The position numbers and the translations under genes were made by a program. Under the pieces are notes generated by a model, which saw only the letters and a program-made list of their open reading frames with translations, did not search any database and was not told where the DNA came from. Positions 46,382 to 53,967 of a stretch of 64,000 nt of DNA are shown one piece after another. Position 1 is the stretch's first letter. Every line of letters begins with the position of its first letter. The DNA is from Hymenobacter sp. BRD67 (GTDB taxonomy: Bacteria > Bacteroidota > Bacteroidia > Cytophagales > Hymenobacteraceae), in NCBI RefSeq assembly GCF_013256425.1, contig NZ_CP053904.1:496001-560000 (forward strand), read 5' to 3'.

Positions 46382-46759
46382 CTAGTAGGCAGCCGGGCCG
46401 GCCGTCGTCTCCGCCGGCGCCGGTGGGCGGCCCCACGAACCCGCGCAGCGGCTGCGCATCTGCTGGCGGAACTTCTCGCGCTCTTCGGGCGAAAAGGCTT
46501 CCATGCGCTGCACCATCTGGCGCTTCCAGGCGCGGCCCCGTGCCCAGCCGCCCCGGCCCCCGCGGCCGAAGCCCCCAAACAGGATGCGACTGAGCACCAG
46601 CAAGCCCAGCGTTTGCCAGAAATTGAGCAGCGGCAGGTGAAAAATCAGCGGCACGAGCCAGTTCCACAGACTCATGGTAACGTACACGGCCACAGTCATA
46701 AAGAGGGCCGCCGCAAAAACGAATTTAACGGCTTTTTTCAGCCAGAAGGAGCGGTTCAT
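46382..46759 (-). CDS. Small membrane protein downstream of an ECF sigma factor
   Basis: A 125-residue protein with two helices near residues 11-33 and 40-60, a Gly/Arg-rich loop (GGFGRGGRGGWARGR) and a helical tail with RMEAFSPEEREKFRQQMRSR. That tail resembles the heavy-metal-resistance/periplasmic sensor-type peptides sometimes encoded next to ECF factors, but I cannot assign a family. It is downstream of the sigma gene by about 100 bp on the same strand and may modulate it. The last 15 residues are low-complexity Ala/Pro. Confidence 0.6.
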   Translation of the reverse strand: MNRSFWLKKAVKFVFAAALFMTVAVYVTMSLWNWLVPLIFHLPLLNFWQTLGLLVLSRILFGGFGRGGRGGWARGRAWKRQMVQRMEAFSPEEREKFRQQMRSRCAGSWGRPPAPAETTAGPAAY

Positions 46760-46860
46760 AGTAATGATTAGTTTTTTAATGGTTAATGGTTAATTGTCAG
46801 TAGTCAATGGAATGGGCTTTTTCAAAAAAAAGCAACCATTAAGAATTGACTATTAATCTA

Positions 46861-47439
46861 TTAGCCATTATCAAATAGCTCGTCGTAGAGTTTTTGCAGG
46901 CGCTTGCGCAGGTGCTTCACGGCGTAGTGCTTGCGCGAGATGAGGGTTTTGAGCGGCACGCCGGTTTCGGCCACCATCTCATTAAATGACTTGTCTTCCA
47001 GCTCGTGCCATACAAACACCTGGCGCTGCTCGGCGGGCAGCTCGGCCAGGGCATCGGTAAGCGCATCCATGATGGTTTCGCGCAGCAGCCGGTTTTCGGG
47101 CGAGTCGTCGGGCGCGGGCAGCACGTCTTGCAGCAGGCGGGCCGGCTCGTCGCCATCGGCCACGCCCAGCGGCGCATCCAGCGACACCGTGCGCTGGGCC
47201 GGTACGCGGCGGTAGCGGTCGATAATGCGGTTGCGGGCTACCCGGAAAAGCCAGGCTGCCGCCTGCTCCACGGGCTTGAGTAGCCGGTAGCTTTCAACCA
47301 GCTCGGCAAAGACATCCTGCAGAATGTCTTCGGCCTCGGCCGGGTCGGGCACGCGCCGCTCAATAAACCGCAGCAAACGACCGCGCTGCTCGCGCACCGC
47401 CGTCTGTATCTGCTGGTCCTGGCCGGCGGCGGTGGTCAT
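46861..47439 (-). CDS. ECF-type RNA polymerase sigma factor
   Basis: About 192 residues from ATG 47439 (ATG 47472 is an alternative; the longer frame to 47550 would start inside a 28-bp palindrome and is rejected). Region 2 includes AEAEDILQDVFAELVESYRLL and AAAWLFRVARNRIIDRYRR; a linker rich in acidic residues precedes region 4 with LPAEQRQVFVWHELEDKSFN and the helix-turn-helix FNEMVAETGVPLKTLISRKHYAV. The products of the neighbours suggest an envelope role, but the regulon is unknown. The upstream palindrome lies in the shared promoter region with nuoK. Confidence 0.9.
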   Translation of the reverse strand: MTTAAGQDQQIQTAVREQRGRLLRFIERRVPDPAEAEDILQDVFAELVESYRLLKPVEQAAAWLFRVARNRIIDRYRRVPAQRTVSLDAPLGVADGDEPARLLQDVLPAPDDSPENRLLRETIMDALTDALAELPAEQRQVFVWHELEDKSFNEMVAETGVPLKTLISRKHYAVKHLRKRLQKLYDELFDNG

Positions 47440-47517
47440 GAGGGCGGAAAGGGGGAGGGCAAGTGCTTCCATTGTGGCCAAGCAGACGTGGCACACTCGC
47501 CAATATTTTACGGAAAA

Positions 47518-47592
47518 GTAGCGTGGACTCTGCGAGTCCGCGCGTACCAACTCTTAAAACATCCACGCGCGGACTCGCAGAGTCCACGCTAC
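47518..47592. repeat. Perfect 28-bp inverted repeat between divergent genes
   Basis: Arms 47518-47545 and 47565-47592 (GTAGCGTGGACTCTGCGAGT... and its exact complement) with a 19-base spacer. Each arm also contains the internal GGACTC-TGC-GAGTCC symmetry. It fills the region upstream of both the ECF sigma gene and nuoK. It could be an inserted palindromic element or an operator; the length and perfection favour an inserted element. Confidence 0.92.
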
Positions 47593-47597
47593 GGCCC

Positions 47598-47605
47598 TAA
47601 CTTTG
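47598..47605 (+). promoter_or_regulatory. Candidate -7 box for nuoK
   Basis: TAACTTTG matches TAnnTTTG and lies 44 bp before the nuoK ATG, immediately next to the 28-bp palindrome. The -33 region falls inside the palindrome and has no TTTG. Confidence 0.45.
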
Positions 47606-47649
47606 CCCGCTAAGCCGGCCCCGGCCGGCTATTCCGCAGCATTATTGCC

Positions 47650-47988
47650 ATGACCAACGCTTCCATCGTTCCCGCCGTCATTCACGAAGTGCCGTTGCAG
47701 TACTACGTGTTTTTCGCCACCGCGCTTTTCTGCATCGGCGTTACGGGGGTGCTCATCCGGCGCAACGCCATTATCATTTTCATGTGCATCGAGCTGATGC
47801 TTAATGCCGTGAACGTCCTGCTGACGGCCTTTGCCGCCTACCGGGCCGACCCCAACGGCCAGATATTTGTGTTCTTTATCATGGCCGTAGCGGCTGCCGA
47901 AGTTGCGGTTGGGTTGGGCATTATCGTCATGATTTACCGCAACTTCCAGAATACTGACGTCAACCTGCTTAACCGGCTTAAAGGATAA
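47650..47988 (+). CDS. nuoK: NADH-quinone oxidoreductase subunit K
   Basis: A 112-residue, three-helix subunit of complex I. The conserved VLIRRNAIIIFMCIELMLNAVN carries the family glutamate in the second helix, and FIMAVAAAEVAVGLGIIVMIYR carries the second conserved glutamate; both are part of the proton path. The length is usual. nuoL follows 60 bp downstream, but nuoJ is not upstream, and the neighbour is a divergent sigma gene. Confidence 0.93.
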   Translation: MTNASIVPAVIHEVPLQYYVFFATALFCIGVTGVLIRRNAIIIFMCIELMLNAVNVLLTAFAAYRADPNGQIFVFFIMAVAAAEVAVGLGIIVMIYRNFQNTDVNLLNRLKG

Positions 47989-47995
47989 AACTGCC

Positions 47996-48024
47996 TGTCA
48001 TTGCTTCGCAAGCTCCCAATGACA
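47996..48024. repeat. Short palindrome between nuoK and nuoL
   Basis: TGTCATTG at 47996-48003 pairs with CAATGACA at 48017-48024. It recalls the GTCATTGCGAG-type ends of bacterial REP sequences, but one small copy is not enough to class it. Confidence 0.45.
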
Positions 48025-48048
48025 AGCGTCTAGTTTAGTTAGTTTACT

Positions 48049-49998
48049 ATGCAAGAAACTGTTCTCCCTGGTGCTACGGCACCTTTTTCTACGCTGCTGT
48101 ACCTGCTCATTCCGGGGCTGCCTTTTCTGGGCTTTCTGGTTAATGGCTTGCTGAACAAGCGGTTGTCAGGCACCGTGGCCGGGGCGCTGGGCACGCTTAC
48201 CGTGCTGGGGTCGTTCCTGCTGTCAGTATTCTTGTTTGTCAATTTCAAGTACCAGTATACCGTCAGCCTGTTCGACTGGATTTCGGTGGGCTCGCTGCAA
48301 ATTCCGTTCAGCTACCAGATTGACCAGCTGAGCCTGCTCATGCTGCTGCTGATAACGGGCGTGGGCACGCTCATCCATATCTACAGCATCGGCTATATGC
48401 ACCACGACGAGAACGTGGGAAAGTTCTTTAGCTTTCTTAATCTGTTCGTGTTCAGTATGCTGATTCTGGTGCTGGGGGCCAACTTTGTTATCCTCTTCAT
48501 CGGCTGGGAGGGAGTAGGGCTGTGCTCGTACCTGCTCATTGGCTTCTGGAATAAGAATACCAGCTACAACAACGCCGCTAAGAAAGCCTTCATCATCAAC
48601 CGCATCGGCGACCTGGGCTTTTTGTTGGGTATCTTTCTTATCTATCTGACTTTTAACTCAGTACAATACGGTGAGGTGTTCCAGAAGGCGCATCTGAGCC
48701 AGTTTGGTAATTATGGAGTAGGCGTTTGCACGGCCATCACACTGCTGCTCTTCGTGGGCGCGATGGGTAAGTCGGCGCAGCTACCGCTCTACACCTGGCT
48801 GCCCGACGCTATGGCCGGCCCCACGCCCGTTTCGGCGCTCATCCACGCCGCTACCATGGTCACGGCCGGTATCTACCTCGTGCTGCGCGCCAACGTGCTG
48901 TTCACCCTGGCCCCGCAGACGCTGGAGGTAGTTGGCATTATTGGGCTGGCTACGGCGCTGTTTGCCGCTACTATCGGTCTGGCGCAGAACGATATAAAGA
49001 AAGTGCTGGCTTACTCTACGGTATCGCAGCTGGGCTATATGTTCCTGGCGCTGGGCGTAATGGGCTATACGTCGTCGTTTTTCCACGTGCTCACCCATGC
49101 CTTCTTTAAGGCACTGCTTTTTCTGGGTGCCGGCTCGGTCATTCATGCCATGAGCAACGAGCAGGACATGCGCCGCATGGGTGGCCTGCGTAAGGCGCTG
49201 CCCATCACGTTCCTGACTATGCTTATCGGCTGCCTGGCCATCTCGGGTATTCCGCCCTTCGCGGGCTTCTTCTCGAAAGATGAGATTCTGAGCCACGTGT
49301 ATGAGCACAGCAAGGTGATGTGGGCCATCGGCGTTTTTACCTCGTTTCTGACCGCCTTCTACATGTTCCGGCTGCTGTTCCTGACCTTCTTCGGCGAGTT
49401 CCGGGGCACTGAGGAGCAGCGCCACCACCTGCACGAGTCGCCGGCCAGCATGACGCTGCCGCTGATTGTGCTGGCGATTCTCTCGGCCGTGGGCGGCTTC
49501 ATGGGCGCGCCGATGTTCGTGGGCAAGCACTACCTGGCCGATTACCTGGCCCCAATTTTTACGTATTCAAGGCAGATTCTGCCCGCCGCCTTTACCACCG
49601 AGCCTGAGCATGGCACCGAGCTTATGCTGATGGGCATTTCGGTGCTGGTAGCCGTGGCAGGCATTGTGCTGGCCTATGTGCAGTACGTAGCCCGCGCCCA
49701 GCGCCCGGCCGAGGACGACGCCCAGCGCTCGGCCCCCGAAAGCCTTATATATAATAAATACTATATTGACGAGCTGTACGACAGCCTCATCGTGAAGCCG
49801 GTAATGGCCCTTTCGACCGGCTTGTATAAGTTTGTCGAAAACGGTATTATCGACCCCATTGCCAATGGCGTGGGCCGCGTAACGCTGGCCGGCGGCCAGC
49901 TGCTGCGCAACGTGCAGACCGGCTCGGTCGAAACCTATCTGATTCTGATGGTGCTCGGCATTGTGCTGATTCTGGGCCTGAATTTTAGCCGCTTATAA
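48049..49998 (+). CDS. nuoL: NADH-quinone oxidoreductase subunit L
   Basis: A 649-residue antiporter-like membrane subunit of complex I. It has about 16 helices; WEGVGLCSYLLIGFW and the proton-channel region MGKSAQLPLYTWLPDAMAGPTPVSALIHAATMV (lysine and histidine of the transmembrane path) are intact, as is the KDEILSH... loop. A C-terminal extension with amphipathic character (from about residue 560) fits the long lateral helix that spans the membrane arm. nuoM and nuoN are not in the following sequence, which is unusual for a Bacteroidota operon. Confidence 0.95.
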   Translation: MQETVLPGATAPFSTLLYLLIPGLPFLGFLVNGLLNKRLSGTVAGALGTLTVLGSFLLSVFLFVNFKYQYTVSLFDWISVGSLQIPFSYQIDQLSLLMLLLITGVGTLIHIYSIGYMHHDENVGKFFSFLNLFVFSMLILVLGANFVILFIGWEGVGLCSYLLIGFWNKNTSYNNAAKKAFIINRIGDLGFLLGIFLIYLTFNSVQYGEVFQKAHLSQFGNYGVGVCTAITLLLFVGAMGKSAQLPLYTWLPDAMAGPTPVSALIHAATMVTAGIYLVLRANVLFTLAPQTLEVVGIIGLATALFAATIGLAQNDIKKVLAYSTVSQLGYMFLALGVMGYTSSFFHVLTHAFFKALLFLGAGSVIHAMSNEQDMRRMGGLRKALPITFLTMLIGCLAISGIPPFAGFFSKDEILSHVYEHSKVMWAIGVFTSFLTAFYMFRLLFLTFFGEFRGTEEQRHHLHESPASMTLPLIVLAILSAVGGFMGAPMFVGKHYLADYLAPIFTYSRQILPAAFTTEPEHGTELMLMGISVLVAVAGIVLAYVQYVARAQRPAEDDAQRSAPESLIYNKYYIDELYDSLIVKPVMALSTGLYKFVENGIIDPIANGVGRVTLAGGQLLRNVQTGSVETYLILMVLGIVLILGLNFSRL

Positions 49999-50028
49999 GC
50001 GATAAATCGGGCGTTCTGGCGTACTATT

Positions 50029-50127
50029 GAACGTCAGGCTGCGTGAGGGAAGTATCTTGCTTTTGTTGACCGGGTCATTAGCCCGGCAATGTGCGCCTGA
50101 TGCTTTGCTCATGCAGCCTGACGTTCT
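50029..50127. repeat. Palindromic repeat upstream of the S9 peptidase gene
   Basis: Outer arms GAACGTCAGGCTGC (50029-50042) and GCAGCCTGACGTTC (50113-50126) are perfect over 14 bp; the middle contains a weaker inner pair (AAGTATCTTGC/GATGCTTTGC). It resembles the elements at 14819 and 24665 in ending and position between genes, but the core is less conserved. Confidence 0.6.
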
Positions 50128-50150
50128 TTCGTTTTCCAACCTATCTGCCC

Positions 50151-52604
50151 ATGAAAAAACTCTTCCCCGTCCTTCTTCTCCTTGCTGCCCCGGCTATGGC
50201 CCAGGAAACCCAGTACCACGAGCCACCGGCGGCCATCCGCGACCTGCTGCTGGCGCCACCCACGCCCCGCGTCAGCCTCTCGGGCGATGGCAGCGTGCTG
50301 GCCATCCTGGCGGTGCAGGACTTTCCGACTATTGCTGAGCTGTCGCAGCCCGAGCTGCGCCTGGCCGGCCTGCGGCTCAACCCGCGCACCAATGGCCCGA
50401 GCCGGGTAAGCTACGCCGTAGGGCTGCAGTTTAAGCGCCTGCCCGCCGGGGCCGAAACGCCGGTGCAGGGCCTGCCGGTGCAGGCCCGCATCAGTAACCC
50501 GAGCTGGTCGCCCGATAATAAATACCTGGCTTTCAGCCTTACCACGCCCGCCAGCGAAGGCACCGCGGGCCGCGTGGAGCTGTGGGTGGCCGACGTAGCC
50601 ACGAACTCGGCGCGCCGCCTGCTGGCCACGCCCCTCAACGAAACGTTCGGGACCGCCTTCGAATGGGTGTCGGATAGCCAGACGCTGCTGGCCCGCGTGG
50701 TGCCCGCCGGCCGTGGGCCGGCCCCGGCCGCCGATGCTACGCCCACCGGCCCGGCCGTGCAGGAAGCCGGCAGCGGCAAAAAGTCGGGAGCCCGTACCTA
50801 CCAGGATTTGCTGAAAAACCCGGCCGACGAGCACCTTTTCGATTATTATGCTACCGCACAGCTGGTGAAAGTAAAGCTGGCCGACGGCTCGGCCCAGCCG
50901 CTCGGCGAGCCGGGCGTGCTGCGGTCGGTGTCGCCCTCGCCCGATGGGCGCTACGTGCTGGTGCGGACGGCGCACAAGCCTTATTCGTACACCTTGCCCA
51001 TCAGCAGCTTTCCGCAGCGGATAGACGTGCTCGACGTAGCTACGGGCAGCCTGGTCAAAACCATTGTCGACCTGCCGCTGGCCGACAACGTGCCAACCAA
51101 CTTCGATGCCGTGCCCACCGGTCCGCGCGACCACGCCTGGCGCGCCGACGTGCCGGCCACGCTCTCCTATGCCGAAGCCCAGGATGGCGGCGACCCCAAG
51201 GTAAAGACTACTATCAGGGAAAAGCTATATTTGCTGCCTGCCCCCTTCAGCGGCTCGCCGCAGGAGCTGGCGGCCCTGCCGCTGCGCTACGCCGGCCTTA
51301 CCTGGGGCACCGACCACCTGGCGCTGGTAGATGGCTACCGCTGGGCCGACCGCCACGAAACCACCTGGCAGCTCGACCCCGCCGCCCCTGGCCAGCCCCT
51401 GAAAGTACTGTTCGATGGCTCGTCGCAGGATACATACCACAACCCCGGCACGCCGGTTACGCGCCGCAACGCCCAGGGCCGCTACGTGCTACGCCTGAGC
51501 CAGGGCGGGAAGGCCATTTACCTGTCGGGGCAGGGCGCTTCGCCCGAAGGCGACCGGCCCTTTGTGGATGAGCTGAACCTTCAGACCAAGAAAACCGCCC
51601 GGCTGTGGCGCTCCGAAGCGCCGTACTACGAAGTGCCGGTGACTGTTTTTGAGGGCAAAAAAGGCCAGATGGAGCTGCTGACCCGCCGCGAAGCCGCCGA
51701 CCAAAACCCCAACTATTTCCTGCGCGAGCTGGGTAAAAAAGCCCAGCCGCTGGCCCTCACGCACTTTGCCAACCCGTACGCTAAGTTTGGCGGCAGCTTT
51801 CGCAAGCAGGTGCTGCACTACAAGCGGGCCGATGGCGTCGACCTGACAGCCAACCTCTACCTGCCCCCGAACTACAAAAAGACCGACGGCCCGCTGCCTA
51901 CCCTGATGGAGGCGTACCCCGTCGAGTTTAAGGACAAAGCCAACGCGGGCCAGGTGAACGGCTCCCCTTACACGTTTACGCGCATCAGTTGGGCCTCGCC
52001 GGTGTACTGGGTAACGCAGGGCTATGCCGTGCTCGAAAATGCCACCGTGCCCATCTTGGGGGAAGGCAGCGCCGAGCCCAACGATACCTACACCGAGCAG
52101 CTGGTGAGCAGCGCCAAGGCCGCCATTGACGAAGGCGCCCGCCTGGGCGTGGTTGACCCGGCCCGCGTAGCGGTAATGGGCCACAGCTACGGCGCGTTTA
52201 TGACCGCTAATCTGCTGGCCCACTCCAACTTATTTAAAGCCGGTATTGCCCGCAGCGGCGCGTACAACCGTACGCTCACGCCCTTTGGCTTTCAGGGGGA
52301 AGAGCGTACCTACTGGCAGGCCAAGGGCGTGTACGATGCCATGTCGCCCTTCAACTTTGCCGATAAAATCAAGACGCCCATCCTGCTTATTCATGGCGAG
52401 GCCGACAACAACTCGGGTACCTTTCCCATTCAGAGTGAGCGCTTTTATGCAGCGCTGAAAGGCCAGGGCGCTACCGTGCGCTACGTGGTGCTGCCGGCCG
52501 AGGCCCATAGCTACGCCGCCCGCGAAAACCTGCTGCACATGCTCTGGGAAATGGATTCGTGGCTGAATAAGTACGTGAAGACCCCGGCTCCGGCAGTGAA
52601 TTAG
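50151..52604 (+). CDS. S9 family peptidase, glutamyl-endopeptidase-like
   Basis: An 817-residue protein with a signal peptide (MKKLFPVLLLLAAPAMAQ). The N-terminal beta-propeller region (about 60-560) is followed by the alpha/beta hydrolase domain with the nucleophile elbow MGHSYGAFMTANLLAHS near residue 679, acid LIHGEADNNSGTFP and base PAEAHSYAAR. The run IARSGAYNRTLTPFGFQ is typical of the plant chloroplast and bacterial glutamyl endopeptidase branch (S9D). ATG 50151 starts the signal peptide; the frame to 50091 is an extension into the palindrome. A terminator follows. Confidence 0.9.
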   Translation: MKKLFPVLLLLAAPAMAQETQYHEPPAAIRDLLLAPPTPRVSLSGDGSVLAILAVQDFPTIAELSQPELRLAGLRLNPRTNGPSRVSYAVGLQFKRLPAGAETPVQGLPVQARISNPSWSPDNKYLAFSLTTPASEGTAGRVELWVADVATNSARRLLATPLNETFGTAFEWVSDSQTLLARVVPAGRGPAPAADATPTGPAVQEAGSGKKSGARTYQDLLKNPADEHLFDYYATAQLVKVKLADGSAQPLGEPGVLRSVSPSPDGRYVLVRTAHKPYSYTLPISSFPQRIDVLDVATGSLVKTIVDLPLADNVPTNFDAVPTGPRDHAWRADVPATLSYAEAQDGGDPKVKTTIREKLYLLPAPFSGSPQELAALPLRYAGLTWGTDHLALVDGYRWADRHETTWQLDPAAPGQPLKVLFDGSSQDTYHNPGTPVTRRNAQGRYVLRLSQGGKAIYLSGQGASPEGDRPFVDELNLQTKKTARLWRSEAPYYEVPVTVFEGKKGQMELLTRREAADQNPNYFLRELGKKAQPLALTHFANPYAKFGGSFRKQVLHYKRADGVDLTANLYLPPNYKKTDGPLPTLMEAYPVEFKDKANAGQVNGSPYTFTRISWASPVYWVTQGYAVLENATVPILGEGSAEPNDTYTEQLVSSAKAAIDEGARLGVVDPARVAVMGHSYGAFMTANLLAHSNLFKAGIARSGAYNRTLTPFGFQGEERTYWQAKGVYDAMSPFNFADKIKTPILLIHGEADNNSGTFPIQSERFYAALKGQGATVRYVVLPAEAHSYAARENLLHMLWEMDSWLNKYVKTPAPAVN

Positions 52605-52633
52605 AAAGTAGGCAGGGTATTGCCGAACAAGAG

Positions 52634-52674
52634 AGAGGGGTATTGCCGACGAGAGGAGGCATACCCCTCTTTTT
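52634..52674 (+). terminator. Terminator after the S9 peptidase gene
   Basis: AGAGGGGTAT pairs exactly with ATACCCCTCT, further GCC/GGC pairs inside, followed by TTTT. Confidence 0.8.
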
Positions 52675-52797
52675 ATGGCCGGCTATGGCCGCTATCTCGC
52701 GTTTCTCTCCTGCTGAAGCAACCTGAACTATAACTCCTACGCTGGTCTGGCCGTTGGAAAACGTCGCTTTTCTATTTTCCAACTTCCTTTTCCACTA

Positions 52798-53877
52798 ATG
52801 CAAGCTATTCCCACTAAAGCCTATGGGGCCAGCGGCTCTGTATTCAATGGCCTCAAGCCGATGGAAATTGAGCGCCAGGCGCCCAAAGCCGACGAGGTTC
52901 ACCTCGACATTCTGTACTGCGGCGTGTGTCACTCCGACCTGCACCAGGTCAGGAACGACTGGCATAACACGATTTATCCCTGCGTGCCGGGGCACGAGAT
53001 TATCGGGCGCATTGATGAAATCGGCAGCGGCGTTACCAAGTTTAAAGTGGGCGACATCGTGGGCGTCGGCTGCATGATTGACTCGTGCGGCGTGTGCCCG
53101 GCGTGCCGGGAAAAGGAGGAAAACTACTGCGAAGGCCCCGTAAGCTGGACGGCCACCTACAACGGGTACATGAAACCCGAAAACGAAGATTTCAATACCT
53201 TCGGCGGCTACTCTACCAACATCACGGTGAAGGAATCGTTTGTGCTACGCATCCCGAAGGCGTTGGATATCAGCGCAGCGGCCCCAATTCTGTGTGCTGG
53301 GGTAACTACTTACTCGCCCCTGAAACACTGGAAGGTCGGCCCCGGGCAGAGCGTGGCCGTGGTGGGTATTGGCGGGCTGGGCCACATGGCTGTGCAACTG
53401 GCGCGGGCGCTGGGTGCTACGGTAACGGCCGTGACGCGCGACGAGAAAAAGCGTGAAGCTGCCGAGCAGCTGGGTGCCCACGAGGTCTTGATTTCGACCG
53501 ATGCGGAGTCGATGAAGGCGCACGAGCTGAAGTACGACTTTATTCTCATCACCATTCCTGACATGTTTGATGTGAATGACTACGTGAAGCTGGCCAGGCG
53601 CGACGGCGTCATCACGACGGTGGGGCTACTGGGGCCGTATAAGCTGCCGCTCAACAACATGGAGGTAGCCATGCACCGCCGCTCGGTAGCCGGCTCCGTT
53701 ATTGGCAGTATTGCCGAAACCCAGGAGGTGTTGGATTTTTGCGCCGAACACCATATTCTGCCCGAGGTGCAGATGATTAACATGCAGGAAGTTAACGATG
53801 CCTATAAGGAGATGATGGACGAGGAAGTGCGCTTCCGCTACGTTATCGATATGGCTTCGCTGAAAGCGGAAGCGTGA
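52798..53877 (+). CDS. Zinc-dependent alcohol dehydrogenase, YahK/cinnamyl type
   Basis: A 359-residue medium-chain dehydrogenase. The catalytic zinc site is CGVCHSD and PGHEIIGRI; the structural zinc site CGVCPACREKEENYC has the four spaced cysteines. The NADP-type nucleotide fold is VGIGGLGHMAVQLARALGA. Enzymes of this group reduce aldehydes with NADPH. ATG 52798 matches the family start. No operon partner; a strong terminator follows. Confidence 0.93.
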   Translation: MQAIPTKAYGASGSVFNGLKPMEIERQAPKADEVHLDILYCGVCHSDLHQVRNDWHNTIYPCVPGHEIIGRIDEIGSGVTKFKVGDIVGVGCMIDSCGVCPACREKEENYCEGPVSWTATYNGYMKPENEDFNTFGGYSTNITVKESFVLRIPKALDISAAAPILCAGVTTYSPLKHWKVGPGQSVAVVGIGGLGHMAVQLARALGATVTAVTRDEKKREAAEQLGAHEVLISTDAESMKAHELKYDFILITIPDMFDVNDYVKLARRDGVITTVGLLGPYKLPLNNMEVAMHRRSVAGSVIGSIAETQEVLDFCAEHHILPEVQMINMQEVNDAYKEMMDEEVRFRYVIDMASLKAEA

Positions 53878-53910
53878 GTTCGGGTTGCTCGAACGCCAGG
53901 TTGACCTGAA

Positions 53911-53943
53911 AAAGGCCCATAATGAGCGTTATGGGCCTTTTTC
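53911..53943. terminator. Terminator between convergent genes
   Basis: AAAGGCCCATAA pairs with TTATGGGCCTTT, loop TGAGCG, flanked by A and T runs, so it can serve the dehydrogenase and perhaps the convergent bglX. Confidence 0.88.
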
Positions 53944-53967
53944 TAGTAGTTCGAGCACTTATTCTTA

